The notes under the pieces are model-generated. The model made no database searches. It was not told the origin of the DNA and was given only the letters and a program-made list of their open reading frames with translations. Below, piece after piece: positions 1 through 7,429 of a stretch of DNA of 12,169 nt (positions are counted from its first letter, which is position 1; each line of letters starts with the position of its first letter). The stretch comes from Limnohabitans sp. Rim8 (lineage in GTDB: Bacteria; Pseudomonadota; Gammaproteobacteria; Burkholderiales; Burkholderiaceae_C). The translations under genes were made by a program, and so were the position numbers. The stretch covers positions 1 through 12,169 of the forward strand of contig CAMDXR010000063.1 of the NCBI GenBank assembly GCA_945877725.1, read 5' to 3'.

Positions 1-314
1 TGGTTGAGCGCGTATTCTTCGGTGAAAAAATCTTCCAATTGCGGGTCACCGGCCAGCGCTGCTTTGTGAAAAAACCGTATGTCGCCACCCGCGCAAAACG
101 CACCGAACGCGCCCTCGCGACCCATGCCGCGCATAGCGACCGCTTTCACGCTGCTGTCCGTTTGCCAAGCCAGCAACACCCGCGTGATGTCGCGCACCAT
201 GGGCAAAGACAAGGCGTTCAATGCCTTGGCGCGATTCAGTGTGATCAAACCGACATGGCCACTGACCTGTGCCAACACATCGCCGGTGTGCAGTTCAAAA
301 TGCGCTTTATCCAT
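1..314 (-). CDS. 3-hydroxyisobutyryl-CoA hydrolase-like protein (crotonase fold), 3' end cut by window edge
   Basis: The gene starts at ATG 314 and runs off the left edge, so only about 104 N-terminal residues are visible. They show the start of a crotonase fold: GLITLNRAKALNAL at residues 22-35, then the oxyanion-hole segment FCAGGDIRFF at 73-82, followed by a DFFTEEYALN stretch. This last stretch is typical of the 3-hydroxyisobutyryl-CoA hydrolase branch (valine degradation, cytoplasmic) rather than of plain enoyl-CoA hydratases. The catalytic Glu/Asp region lies outside the window, so the exact reaction is inferred. A GGAGG at 322-326, 7 nt before the ATG, supports the start. The first 8 nt overlap the end of the upstream permease gene (ATG GAT AA against the stop TAA), which suggests translational coupling. 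A generic enoyl-CoA hydratase/isomerase is the main alternative. Confidence 0.85.
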   Translation of the reverse strand, partial: MDKAHFELHTGDVLAQVSGHVGLITLNRAKALNALSLPMVRDITRVLLAWQTDSSVKAVAMRGMGREGAFGAFCAGGDIRFFHKAALAGDPQLEDFFTEEYALN

Positions 315-1197
315 TGCGTTGCCTCCAACTTGCATATTCATTAGCGGCCAGCGCTATCAACACCAAACTGCCGCCAAGCATCACCGCTTGTGCAGGAGCT
401 TCACCCGCACCTAACCAGGCCCAACTGATGCCGAACAACACCTCGAGCAATGCCAGCAAAGCCACTTCATGCGGCTTCAACACTTGCGAACTCCACACCG
501 CCAAGCTGCAAGGCAGAGCCAATTGAAACACGCCCAGCAAGGCCAGCCATTGCATGTCGGTGGCCGTCGCTGCCGAGGGAAAAGCCAGCGGTGCAGTGAA
601 CAAGCAAGACAGCACAGCGCCAATCAAAATGGCTGGCAACATATTGGTTTGCGCCACGTCCGCTTGACGGGTTTTCATGAGGTTCCATTGCACCGAACCG
701 GCCAAAGGCACACATGCTGCGACCAACATACCTTTGAGGTGCTGGCCGCCATCCAACTGTATTTGCGACACAAACATATAGCCGATGCCCACAGCCGCCA
801 ACGCAATCGCGCCCCAAGTTTGGCGTGACAAAGCCTGACCACCCAACAAACGGTGCAGCAAAGCGGTCAGCAAAGGACCGAGCGACAAAGTGATCAGCAC
901 ATTGGCCACGGTGGTCATGGTCATGGCAAGCATGAAAGCGGTGAACATGACCGACCAGCACAGCCCGGACAACCACAGCGTGCGTGAGCGAAACGCATTG
1001 AAGCGCCACACTTTGCCGCGCGTGGCAACGGTCAGACCAATGACCAAACTGAGGCCAGTGAAAAAACTGCGCCAGAACGTGACTTCAAAACCCTGTGCCT
1101 GCGTGATCTGGCGCGACACCACACCGGCGATGGACCACAGCAAGGTGGCCAGCACCATCAGGCCCAAGGCTTGTGCGTGACTCAGCCTGATGTTCAT
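307..1197 (-). CDS. EamA/DMT-superfamily inner-membrane transporter
   Basis: This 296-residue, very hydrophobic protein has the two-repeat layout of the drug/metabolite transporter superfamily. About ten membrane segments are expected, in two EamA units (roughly residues 10-140 and 155-287). The first segment LGLMVLATLLWSIAGVVSRQ, with its conserved LLW, and the following FWRSFFTGLSLV are typical of EamA repeat 1. A late EVALLALLEVLFGISWAWLGAGE segment, characteristic of repeat 2, is also present. Such proteins export or import small metabolites, often amino acids; the substrate cannot be read from the sequence. The gene begins 11 nt after the typA stop and ends overlapping the next gene by 8 nt. 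No strong Shine-Dalgarno precedes ATG 1197; the nearest purine run, GAAGG, is 17 nt away. Translation may therefore depend on ribosomes finishing typA. Confidence 0.9.
   Translation of the reverse strand: MNIRLSHAQALGLMVLATLLWSIAGVVSRQITQAQGFEVTFWRSFFTGLSLVIGLTVATRGKVWRFNAFRSRTLWLSGLCWSVMFTAFMLAMTMTTVANVLITLSLGPLLTALLHRLLGGQALSRQTWGAIALAAVGIGYMFVSQIQLDGGQHLKGMLVAACVPLAGSVQWNLMKTRQADVAQTNMLPAILIGAVLSCLFTAPLAFPSAATATDMQWLALLGVFQLALPCSLAVWSSQVLKPHEVALLALLEVLFGISWAWLGAGEAPAQAVMLGGSLVLIALAANEYASWRQRNG
322..326 (-). promoter_or_regulatory. Ribosome binding site of the crotonase-family gene
   Basis: GGAGG on the minus strand lies 7 nt upstream of ATG 314, inside the last codons of the permease gene. 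It fixes the start of a gene that is otherwise cut by the window edge, and shows that the gene is translated from the same message as the permease. Confidence 0.75.
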
Positions 1198-1208
1198 GGC
1201 GAAGCGGC

Positions 1209-3035
1209 TTAGCCTTCGCGGCTGGCGCGTTTGCGCTCGTGCTCTTTCAAGTGGCGCTTACGCAAGCGCACGCTCTTGGGCGTGATCTCGACCAACTCAT
1301 CGTCTTCAATGAACTGCACGCCGTACTCCAGTGTCAATTGAATAGGCGGCGTGATCTTGATCGCGTCTTCCTTGCCGGAGACGCGAAAGTTGGTCAGCTG
1401 TTTGGTGCGCGTGGCGTTCACCACCAGATCGTTGTCGCGACTGTGGATACCAACGATCATTCCCTCGTACACCGGATCGTTGGGTTTGACGAACATGCGG
1501 CCACGGTCGTCCAGTTTGCCCAGGGCGTAGGTGAAAATTTCACCGTCATCCATAGAGATCAACACACCGTTTTTGCGACCACCAATGTCACCCTTGTGCT
1601 GCTCGTAGCTGTCAAAGATGTTGGAGATCAGACCGGAACCACGGGTCAAGTTCATGAACTCATTGGTAAAACCGATCAGGCCACGGGCCGGAATACGGTA
1701 TTCCAAACGAACACGACCACGGCCATCGGGTTCCATGTTCACCAATTCGCCTTTGCGCTCGCCCAAAGCTTGCATGACGCCGCCTTGGTGGGTTTCTTCG
1801 ATGTCGGCAGTGACCAATTCAATCGGCTCATGACGCTCGCCATCGACCTCGCGGAACACCACGCGAGGCTTGGATACTGCCATCTCGTAGCCTTCACGGC
1901 GCATGTTTTCCAACAAGATGGTCAAGTGCAATTCACCACGACCCATGACTTCAAAGATACCTTCTTCGTCGGTTTCTTTGACGCGCAATGCCACGTTGTG
2001 TTGCAACTCTTTTTGCAGACGGTCCCAGATTTGACGGCTGGTCACATACTTGCCTTCACGACCGGCCAGCGGGCTGGTGTTCACGCAGAAGTTCATGGTC
2101 AGGGTGGGCTCATCCACCTTCAACATCGGCAAGGAGGCGGGACTGGTGGGGTCGGTCACGGTGACACCGATGTTCAGATCGGTAATGCCGTTGATCAACA
2201 CGATGTCGCCAGGACCGGCTTCGGTCACTTGCACGCGGTCTAGGCCCTGAAACTTCAGCACTTGGTTGACACGCCCTTTGATGGTCTTGCCGTCCGGGCC
2301 TTCCATCACCACCACATCCATTTGTGGCTTGATGGTGCCCTGGCCTATACGGCCCACACCGATGCGGCCGACAAAGGTCGAAAAGTCGAGTGCGGAAATT
2401 TGCAATTGCAAAGGCGCTGCTGGGTCACCCTTTTGTGGGGGAACATGTTTCAACACGGTATTGAACAGTGCTGACATGTCAGGGCCCCACTGTTCGCCGG
2501 GTGCACCTTCGTCCATTGAAGTCCAGCCGTTGATACCGGAGGCATACACCACCGGGAAGTCGAGCTGCTCATCGGTAGCCCCGAGTTTGTCAAACAAGTC
2601 AAAGGCGGCATTGACCACTTTGTCAGGGTTGGCACCGGGCTTGTCCACTTTATTAACCACAACAATTGGCTTCAAACCCAAGGCCAAAGCCTTTTTGGTC
2701 ACAAAACGGGTTTGTGGCATGGGACCTTCTTGCGCATCAATCAACAGCACCACACCGTCCACCATGGACAAAGCGCGCTCGACCTCGCCACCGAAGTCAG
2801 CGTGACCAGGGGTGTCCACGATGTTGATGTGGGTGCCTTCCCAGCTGACAGCGCAGTTTTTGGCCAAAATTGTGATGCCGCGCTCACGTTCGATGGCGTT
2901 GTTGTCCATCACGGTGTCCACGATTTTTTCGTGGTCAGCGAAGGTGCCCGATTGGCGCAGCAGCTGGTCCACCATGGTGGTTTTGCCGTGGTCAACGTGG
3001 GCAATGATGGCGATGTTGCGAATTTGCTTGGTCAT
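1209..3035 (-). CDS. typA: Ribosome-associated translational GTPase TypA/BipA
   Basis: This 608-residue protein is full length for TypA/BipA, a GTPase that binds 70S/50S ribosomes and supports ribosome assembly and stress or cold adaptation. Visible GTPase motifs are G1 AHVDHGKTT at residues 12-20, the RERGITI switch I at 50-56, G3 DTPGHADF at 74-81 and G4 NKVDKP at 128-133. A beta-barrel domain 2 and EF-G-like domains III and V follow. The BipA-specific C-terminal part is recognised by ARGLIGFTNEFMNLTRGSG and EQHKGDIGGRKNGVLISM. It lacks EF-G domain IV, as expected for the family. An AAGGAAG at 3043-3049, overlapping the truB stop, precedes ATG 3035 with 7 nt spacing. The 13-nt gap to truB places it in the rimP-nusA-infB operon. 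Confidence 0.98.
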   Translation of the reverse strand: MTKQIRNIAIIAHVDHGKTTMVDQLLRQSGTFADHEKIVDTVMDNNAIERERGITILAKNCAVSWEGTHINIVDTPGHADFGGEVERALSMVDGVVLLIDAQEGPMPQTRFVTKKALALGLKPIVVVNKVDKPGANPDKVVNAAFDLFDKLGATDEQLDFPVVYASGINGWTSMDEGAPGEQWGPDMSALFNTVLKHVPPQKGDPAAPLQLQISALDFSTFVGRIGVGRIGQGTIKPQMDVVVMEGPDGKTIKGRVNQVLKFQGLDRVQVTEAGPGDIVLINGITDLNIGVTVTDPTSPASLPMLKVDEPTLTMNFCVNTSPLAGREGKYVTSRQIWDRLQKELQHNVALRVKETDEEGIFEVMGRGELHLTILLENMRREGYEMAVSKPRVVFREVDGERHEPIELVTADIEETHQGGVMQALGERKGELVNMEPDGRGRVRLEYRIPARGLIGFTNEFMNLTRGSGLISNIFDSYEQHKGDIGGRKNGVLISMDDGEIFTYALGKLDDRGRMFVKPNDPVYEGMIVGIHSRDNDLVVNATRTKQLTNFRVSGKEDAIKITPPIQLTLEYGVQFIEDDELVEITPKSVRLRKRHLKEHERKRASREG

Positions 3036-3048
3036 GCTTTCTCTTCCT

Positions 3049-4029
3049 TTAAACCTGCTCGGCCAGCAACGGCTCGGGTGCAGGTGATTTTTCCAAAATC
3101 TGTTGAATTTCGATCGGGCTCAACAATCGACCCGGAATCAATTCGCCGCCGTGCACCACCGCTGTTCCCAGCAAGGCACGAGGATGTTCTCCATACACCA
3201 CGACTTGATCACAATCATTCCAAGGGCCGTGTCTGCGCACCCCATTCAAAAAACGCCCGGTACTGTCTTTGTCCAGAACTATCTCGGTGTAGCTTGGCAA
3301 CAAAACATCCACGGGCAGCAAAGCGTCATGACGCCCGTTCTCGTTCATGCCTTCCAGTTGTTCCAGCGTGACGCACTGAGAATCAACGAAAGGGCCGGTT
3401 CCTACCCGGCGCAGCGCGCTCAGGTGGCCACCACAGCCCAAAGCTTCGGCAATGTCCTCGCCCAGGGTTCGGATGTAGGTGCCCTTGCTGCATCGCACCC
3501 GCAAACGCAAAAAAGGTGCGTCGCCCTGCAGTTGCATGTCCAACAGATCCAGGTCATGAATCACCACATTGCGCGCTTCACGTTCAACGGTCTCACCCTC
3601 GCGGGCGTATTCGTACAAAGCCTTGCCGTCTTTTTTCAAAGCGCTGTGCATGGGCGGGACTTGACTGATCGGCCCCATGAACCGGTCCAACACTTCGACC
3701 ACTTGGCCTGGCGTGCAGCGCACTTCACGCGTTTCGATGATTTCACCTTCGGCATCGGCTGTACTGGTTTTAAGCCCTAAACGAACAGTCGTCTCATAGG
3801 TTTTGTCAGCGTCCAGATGCTGCTGGCTGAATTTGGTGGCGGCACCAAAGCACAAAGGCAATACGCCGGAGGCCAGAGGGTCCAAAGTGCCTGTATGACC
3901 CGCTTTCTCGGCTCTGAGCAACCATTTGGCTTTTTGCAGAGCCTGGTTGCTGGAGAGACCCAGCGGTTTATCGAGCAGAAGCACCCCGTGCACAGGGCGC
4001 CGCTGCACCCTGGTGCGTGGCGCGTTCAT
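3049..4029 (-). CDS. truB: tRNA pseudouridine(55) synthase TruB
   Basis: TruB isomerises uridine 55 in the T-loop of elongator tRNAs to pseudouridine and also acts as a tRNA folding chaperone. The 326-residue protein begins with HGVLLLDKPLGLSSN (residues 14-28). The catalytic motif GHTGTLDPLASGVLPLC follows, with the catalytic aspartate at D50. The RCSKGTYIRTLGEDIAEALG segment typical of the TruB family and a C-terminal PUA-like/TruB_C region come after it. Length matches bacterial TruB. The start ATG 4029 is only 2 nt after the rbfA stop and has a perfect AGGAGG at 4037-4042 (7 nt spacing) inside the last rbfA codons, so it should be well translated from the shared message. The stop overlaps the typA ribosome binding site. 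Confidence 0.98.
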   Translation of the reverse strand: MNAPRTRVQRRPVHGVLLLDKPLGLSSNQALQKAKWLLRAEKAGHTGTLDPLASGVLPLCFGAATKFSQQHLDADKTYETTVRLGLKTSTADAEGEIIETREVRCTPGQVVEVLDRFMGPISQVPPMHSALKKDGKALYEYAREGETVEREARNVVIHDLDLLDMQLQGDAPFLRLRVRCSKGTYIRTLGEDIAEALGCGGHLSALRRVGTGPFVDSQCVTLEQLEGMNENGRHDALLPVDVLLPSYTEIVLDKDSTGRFLNGVRRHGPWNDCDQVVVYGEHPRALLGTAVVHGGELIPGRLLSPIEIQQILEKSPAPEPLLAEQV

Positions 4030-4031
4030 GC

Positions 4032-4406
4032 TCAGTCCTCCTGGGCGCGAGACGAAACCGCCTTGGCGATCAAGGCATTCATGTCGGAAGCACGTTCAGT
4101 GGTGCGGTCAAACAAAAAATGCAAGGTCGGCACGGTGTGAATGTGCAAGCGTTTGAAGATGCCATTGCGAAGGAAGCCCGCTGCCGCATTCAAGCCCTCA
4201 GTTGCTTCTTCGGGGTTTCCCGTCAAAACACTGAAATAGACCTTGGCGTGGGCGTAATCCGGCGTGACCTCAATCGAGTTGATCGTGACCATGCCTACAC
4301 GCGGGTCTTTCAACTCGCGCGCAATCAATTCGGCCAGATCCCGTTGGATCTGGTCGGCCACGCGGAAACCGCGATTGGGAACGGACGATACCTTCTTGCG
4401 CGCCAT
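4032..4406 (-). CDS. rbfA: 30S ribosome-binding factor RbfA
   Basis: RbfA binds the immature 30S subunit near 16S rRNA helix 1 and the 3' minor region, assisting late maturation, particularly in the cold. The 124-residue protein is normal length. It carries the single KH-like fold: an N-terminal RVADQIQRDLAELIARELKDPRVG helix-turn (residues 15-38), the VTPDYAHAKVYFSVL strand (47-61), the AAG interhelical kink (75-77) that replaces the KH GxxG, and the closing strand PTLHFLFD. The ATG at 4406 directly abuts the infB stop (TAAATG, no gap), and only a weak GAGAAG precedes it. Translation is therefore probably coupled to infB. The RimP-IF2-RbfA neighbourhood is the conserved bacterial arrangement. 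Confidence 0.97.
   Translation of the reverse strand: MARKKVSSVPNRGFRVADQIQRDLAELIARELKDPRVGMVTINSIEVTPDYAHAKVYFSVLTGNPEEATEGLNAAAGFLRNGIFKRLHIHTVPTLHFLFDRTTERASDMNALIAKAVSSRAQED
4037..4042 (-). promoter_or_regulatory. Strong ribosome binding site of truB, inside rbfA
   Basis: AGGAGG on the minus strand lies 7 nt upstream of the truB ATG and within the final Gln-Glu-Asp codons of rbfA. It is the best Shine-Dalgarno match in the operon and fixes the truB start. Confidence 0.8.
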
Positions 4407-7397
4407 TTACAAGCTTCTCGCGATTTCCTTGACATCGAAGAATTCGAGTTGATCGCCTTCTTTGATGTCGTTGTAGTTCTTGAGTTTGATACCGCACTCG
4501 AAGCCTTCTTTGACTTCACGCACATCGTCTTTGAGACGCTTGAGAGAGTCGAGTTCGCCAGAGTAAATCACCACGTTGTCGCGCAACAAACGGAACTTGG
4601 CAGAGCGTGTCACTTGACCCGATGTGACCATACAACCGGCCACGGTACCGATCTTGGAAGCCACGAACACGGTCCGGATTTCGGCCATACCCATGATTTC
4701 TTCGCGTTGCTCTGGGGCCAACATGCCCGACATGGCAGCTTTGAGTTCATCCACAGCGTCATAAATGATGTTGTAGTAATGAATATCCACGCCGTTGCCT
4801 TCGGCCAGTTTGCGCGCCCCAGCATCGGCACGCACATTGAAGCCAATCACGATGGCTTTGGAAGCAATCGCCAGGTTAATGTCCGACTCGCTGATACCGC
4901 CCACACCGGAGTAAACCAACTGGACTTTGACTTCTTCTGTTGAGAGCTTGAGCAAAGAAGCGCCCAAAGCCTCCTGTGAACCCTGCACATCGGCCTTGAC
5001 GATGATGGGCAGCATTTTGATTTCGCCTGCAGACATGTCGGTGAACATGTTTTCGAGTTTGGCGGCTTGTTGCTTGGCCAACTTAGTGTTGCGGAACTTA
5101 CCAGCACGGTAAGTGGCAATTTCACGCGCACGGCGCTCGTCGCCCATCACCATGAACTCGTCACCGGCTTGTGGCACTTCAGTCAGACCCTGGATTTCGA
5201 CCGGTATAGACGGACCCGCCGATTTGATGGTTTGACCGTTCTCGTCCAGCATGGCTCGAACACGGCCAAAGGTTTGACCCGCCAACACCACATCGCCAGT
5301 GTTCAAAGTACCCGATTGGACCAAGATGGTGGCTACGGGACCGCGTCCTTTGTCCAAACGGGCTTCAATGACCAAGCCCTTGGCCGCGGCCTTAACCGGC
5401 GCTCTGAGCTCCAGCACTTCAGCCTGCAACAGCACCTGCTCCAGCAATTGGTCAATGCCCATGCCAGTTTTAGCTGAGACGGAAACAAAAGGCGAATCAC
5501 CACCAAACTCTTCAGGGACCACTTCTTCAGCGATCAATTCGCTGCGAACACGGTCTATGTTGGAGTCGGGTTTGTCCATTTTGTTGATGGCCACCACGAT
5601 AGGAACCCCAGCGGCTTTGGCGTGCTTGATGGCTTCTTTGGTTTGCGGCATCACGCCGTCGTCACCCGCCACCACCAAAATCACAATGTCGGTCGCCTGT
5701 GCACCGCGGGCACGCATGGCCGTGAAGGCCTCGTGACCCGGAGTGTCCAGGAAAGAAATCATGCCGCGTTCGGTTTCGACGTGGTAAGCGCCAATGTGCT
5801 GGGTGATGCCACCGGCTTCACCTGAAGCCACTTTGGCGCGTCGGATGTAGTCGAGCAACGAGGTCTTACCATGGTCAACGTGACCCATGACAGTGACCAC
5901 GGGTGCACGGGGCAAGGATTCGGCGGTTTGATCCAACACTTCGTCGTCGGTGAAGGCTTCGGGATCGTCCAGCGCAGCAATCACGGCTTTGTGACCCATT
6001 TCTTCCACCACGATCATGGCGGTGTCTTGGTCCAGCGGCTGGTTCATGGTCGCCATTTGGCCAAGCTTCATCAGATGCTTGATGACCTCAGAAGCCTTGA
6101 TCGCCATTTTGTGGGCCAACTCGGCCACGGTGATGGTTTCCGGAACGTGCACTTCGAGCACACGCACCTCTGCGGGCGCAGACTGAACATGTGCATCTTC
6201 ACGGTCACGTTCGTTGCCACGACGACCACGCGGACCTGCGCGCCAGTTGTTGCGACCGACGCCACCGCTGGTATCCCCACGGGTAGGAATGGCCTTTTTC
6301 TTGGCTGGATCCCCAGCCCAGCTCGATGAAAGCTTGGCAGATTTGACTTCTTTGTTTCCACTGGGTGCGGCAGGCGCAGCAGTTTGTGCCGCAGCGGCAG
6401 CTTTTGCACCGGGTGCAGGTGTTCCTGCGGGTTTGTGCAAAGTGCCCTTAACCGGGGCCTTGGCCACGGCTTTAGGTTCTTCTTTTTTGACGACCAGAAC
6501 CTTCTTGGGGGCGTTCATCATCGAGCGAATGGCTTCGGCTTCAGCCAAGGCCTTGCGGCGACGCGAATCCAGATCGAGGGCGCGAGCCGTATCTTCGTCG
6601 GCTTTGGCCTTCGATTCTGCAGCGGCCTTGAGTGCCAGAGCTTCACGCAATTGCTGGTCGGCTTTGACTTTTGCAGCGGCAAGTTCGGCCGTCTGTACCG
6701 CTTTTGCAGCGGCAACGTTTTCGGCCGAAATGGTGGGTGTTGCAGGCGCTGACTTGACTTGAGAAGCCGCATTGATGCTGGCAGCCTCGGCGCGTGCCAC
6801 TTGCTCACGCTCACCCCTGCTGAGTTGAGGTTTGGCCGAGCTGGATGGCTCTTCGATCTCAGACGAATCAGCCAAGGCTTTTGCTTCAGCAAGGGCTTTG
6901 GCTTCTTGAGCTTCCAGTTCGGAGCGCTGCTTGGCTTCTTGCTCTTCACGCAAACGGCGCTTTTCAACCAACTCTTCTTCTTGACGACGGATCAGTTCAG
7001 CCTGTCGACGGGCTTCCTCTTCACGGCGGGCCAAATCGGCATGGTCAATGAAAGGCTCTTGAGCTTCTTCGACTTGGGCGGCTTGAACAGGCTCGTCGTC
7101 GCGTTTGATCAGTGTGCGTTTCTTACGCACCTCAACCTGAATGGTCCTGGCTTTGCCGGACGCATCGGCTTGCTTGATCTCACTGGTAGATTTTTTAACC
7201 AAGGTGATTTTTTTGCGATCCCCAGCCACGGTGCCGTGACTGGCTTGCAAATAACCGAGCAATTTTTGTTTGTCAGCGTCGGTCAGCGTATCGCTGGCGT
7301 CGCTTTTGGCAACGCCCGCTGATCGCAATTGATCGAGCAGAACATCGGCAGATTTTTTGAGTTCGTTTGCGAACTCGGCAACAGTGGTACTGGACAT
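4407..7397 (-). CDS. infB: Translation initiation factor IF-2
   Basis: IF2 is the GTPase that recruits fMet-tRNA to the 30S subunit and promotes subunit joining. With the start at ATG 7397 the protein has 996 residues. It opens with the small IF2_N domain (VAEFANELKKSADVLLDQL). A long Ala/Glu/Lys/Arg-rich linker of over 300 residues follows, ending in a basic GPRGRRG segment. A second IF2_N domain (ITVAELAHKMAIKASEVIKH) comes next, then the G domain with G1 GHVDHGKT at 505-512, DTPGHEAF, NKMDKP and SAKTGMG. Domains II, III and the fMet-tRNA-binding C2 domain complete it. An in-frame ATG at 7442 would add 15 residues without family character (WRLEHN-type) and overlap nusA by 22 nt, so I reject it. 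GGAGG at 7410-7414 lies 12 nt from the chosen ATG, slightly long. Confidence 0.97.
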   Translation of the reverse strand: MSSTTVAEFANELKKSADVLLDQLRSAGVAKSDASDTLTDADKQKLLGYLQASHGTVAGDRKKITLVKKSTSEIKQADASGKARTIQVEVRKKRTLIKRDDEPVQAAQVEEAQEPFIDHADLARREEEARRQAELIRRQEEELVEKRRLREEQEAKQRSELEAQEAKALAEAKALADSSEIEEPSSSAKPQLSRGEREQVARAEAASINAASQVKSAPATPTISAENVAAAKAVQTAELAAAKVKADQQLREALALKAAAESKAKADEDTARALDLDSRRRKALAEAEAIRSMMNAPKKVLVVKKEEPKAVAKAPVKGTLHKPAGTPAPGAKAAAAAQTAAPAAPSGNKEVKSAKLSSSWAGDPAKKKAIPTRGDTSGGVGRNNWRAGPRGRRGNERDREDAHVQSAPAEVRVLEVHVPETITVAELAHKMAIKASEVIKHLMKLGQMATMNQPLDQDTAMIVVEEMGHKAVIAALDDPEAFTDDEVLDQTAESLPRAPVVTVMGHVDHGKTSLLDYIRRAKVASGEAGGITQHIGAYHVETERGMISFLDTPGHEAFTAMRARGAQATDIVILVVAGDDGVMPQTKEAIKHAKAAGVPIVVAINKMDKPDSNIDRVRSELIAEEVVPEEFGGDSPFVSVSAKTGMGIDQLLEQVLLQAEVLELRAPVKAAAKGLVIEARLDKGRGPVATILVQSGTLNTGDVVLAGQTFGRVRAMLDENGQTIKSAGPSIPVEIQGLTEVPQAGDEFMVMGDERRAREIATYRAGKFRNTKLAKQQAAKLENMFTDMSAGEIKMLPIIVKADVQGSQEALGASLLKLSTEEVKVQLVYSGVGGISESDINLAIASKAIVIGFNVRADAGARKLAEGNGVDIHYYNIIYDAVDELKAAMSGMLAPEQREEIMGMAEIRTVFVASKIGTVAGCMVTSGQVTRSAKFRLLRDNVVIYSGELDSLKRLKDDVREVKEGFECGIKLKNYNDIKEGDQLEFFDVKEIARSL

Positions 7398-7405
7398 ATT
7401 GTGTT

Positions 7406-7429
7406 CAAGCCTCCATAGCTTCAGGCTTG
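7406..7429 (-). promoter_or_regulatory. Possible hairpin covering the nusA stop and infB ribosome binding site
   Basis: The message can pair CAAGCCT with AGGCTTG (7 bp, 10-nt loop). The nusA stop codon (7421-7423) begins at the 3' end of the left arm and runs into the loop. Half of the infB GGAGG (7410-7414) lies in the right arm. A ribosome terminating on nusA would open the hairpin, so it could couple infB translation to nusA. The pairing is seen in the sequence; the function is inference, and a chance hairpin of this size is quite possible. Confidence 0.35.

Noticed and set aside
1239..2243. A 334-codon open frame on the plus strand, opposite typA
   Set aside because: It lies wholly antisense to a full-length, clearly recognised GTPase gene. 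Its protein is rich in His/Gln/Val with no family motif, as expected from the mirrored codon bias of the real gene.
4017..4943. A 308-codon open frame on the plus strand, opposite truB, rbfA and infB
   Set aside because: It crosses three genuine genes on the other strand, shows no domain and has no ribosome binding site worth noting. It is a by-product of codon bias.
6214..6762. An Ala-rich 182-codon plus-strand frame opposite the infB linker
   Set aside because: Its composition mirrors the repetitive Ala/Lys/Glu codons of the IF2 linker. It has no independent evidence of being coding.
6800..7120. Repetitive-looking GCTTCTTG/TTCTTC runs that might be a DNA repeat array
   Set aside because: They encode the charged Glu/Ala/Arg-rich helix of the IF2 linker. 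There is no regular period or spacer, so they are neither a CRISPR array nor a tandem repeat element.
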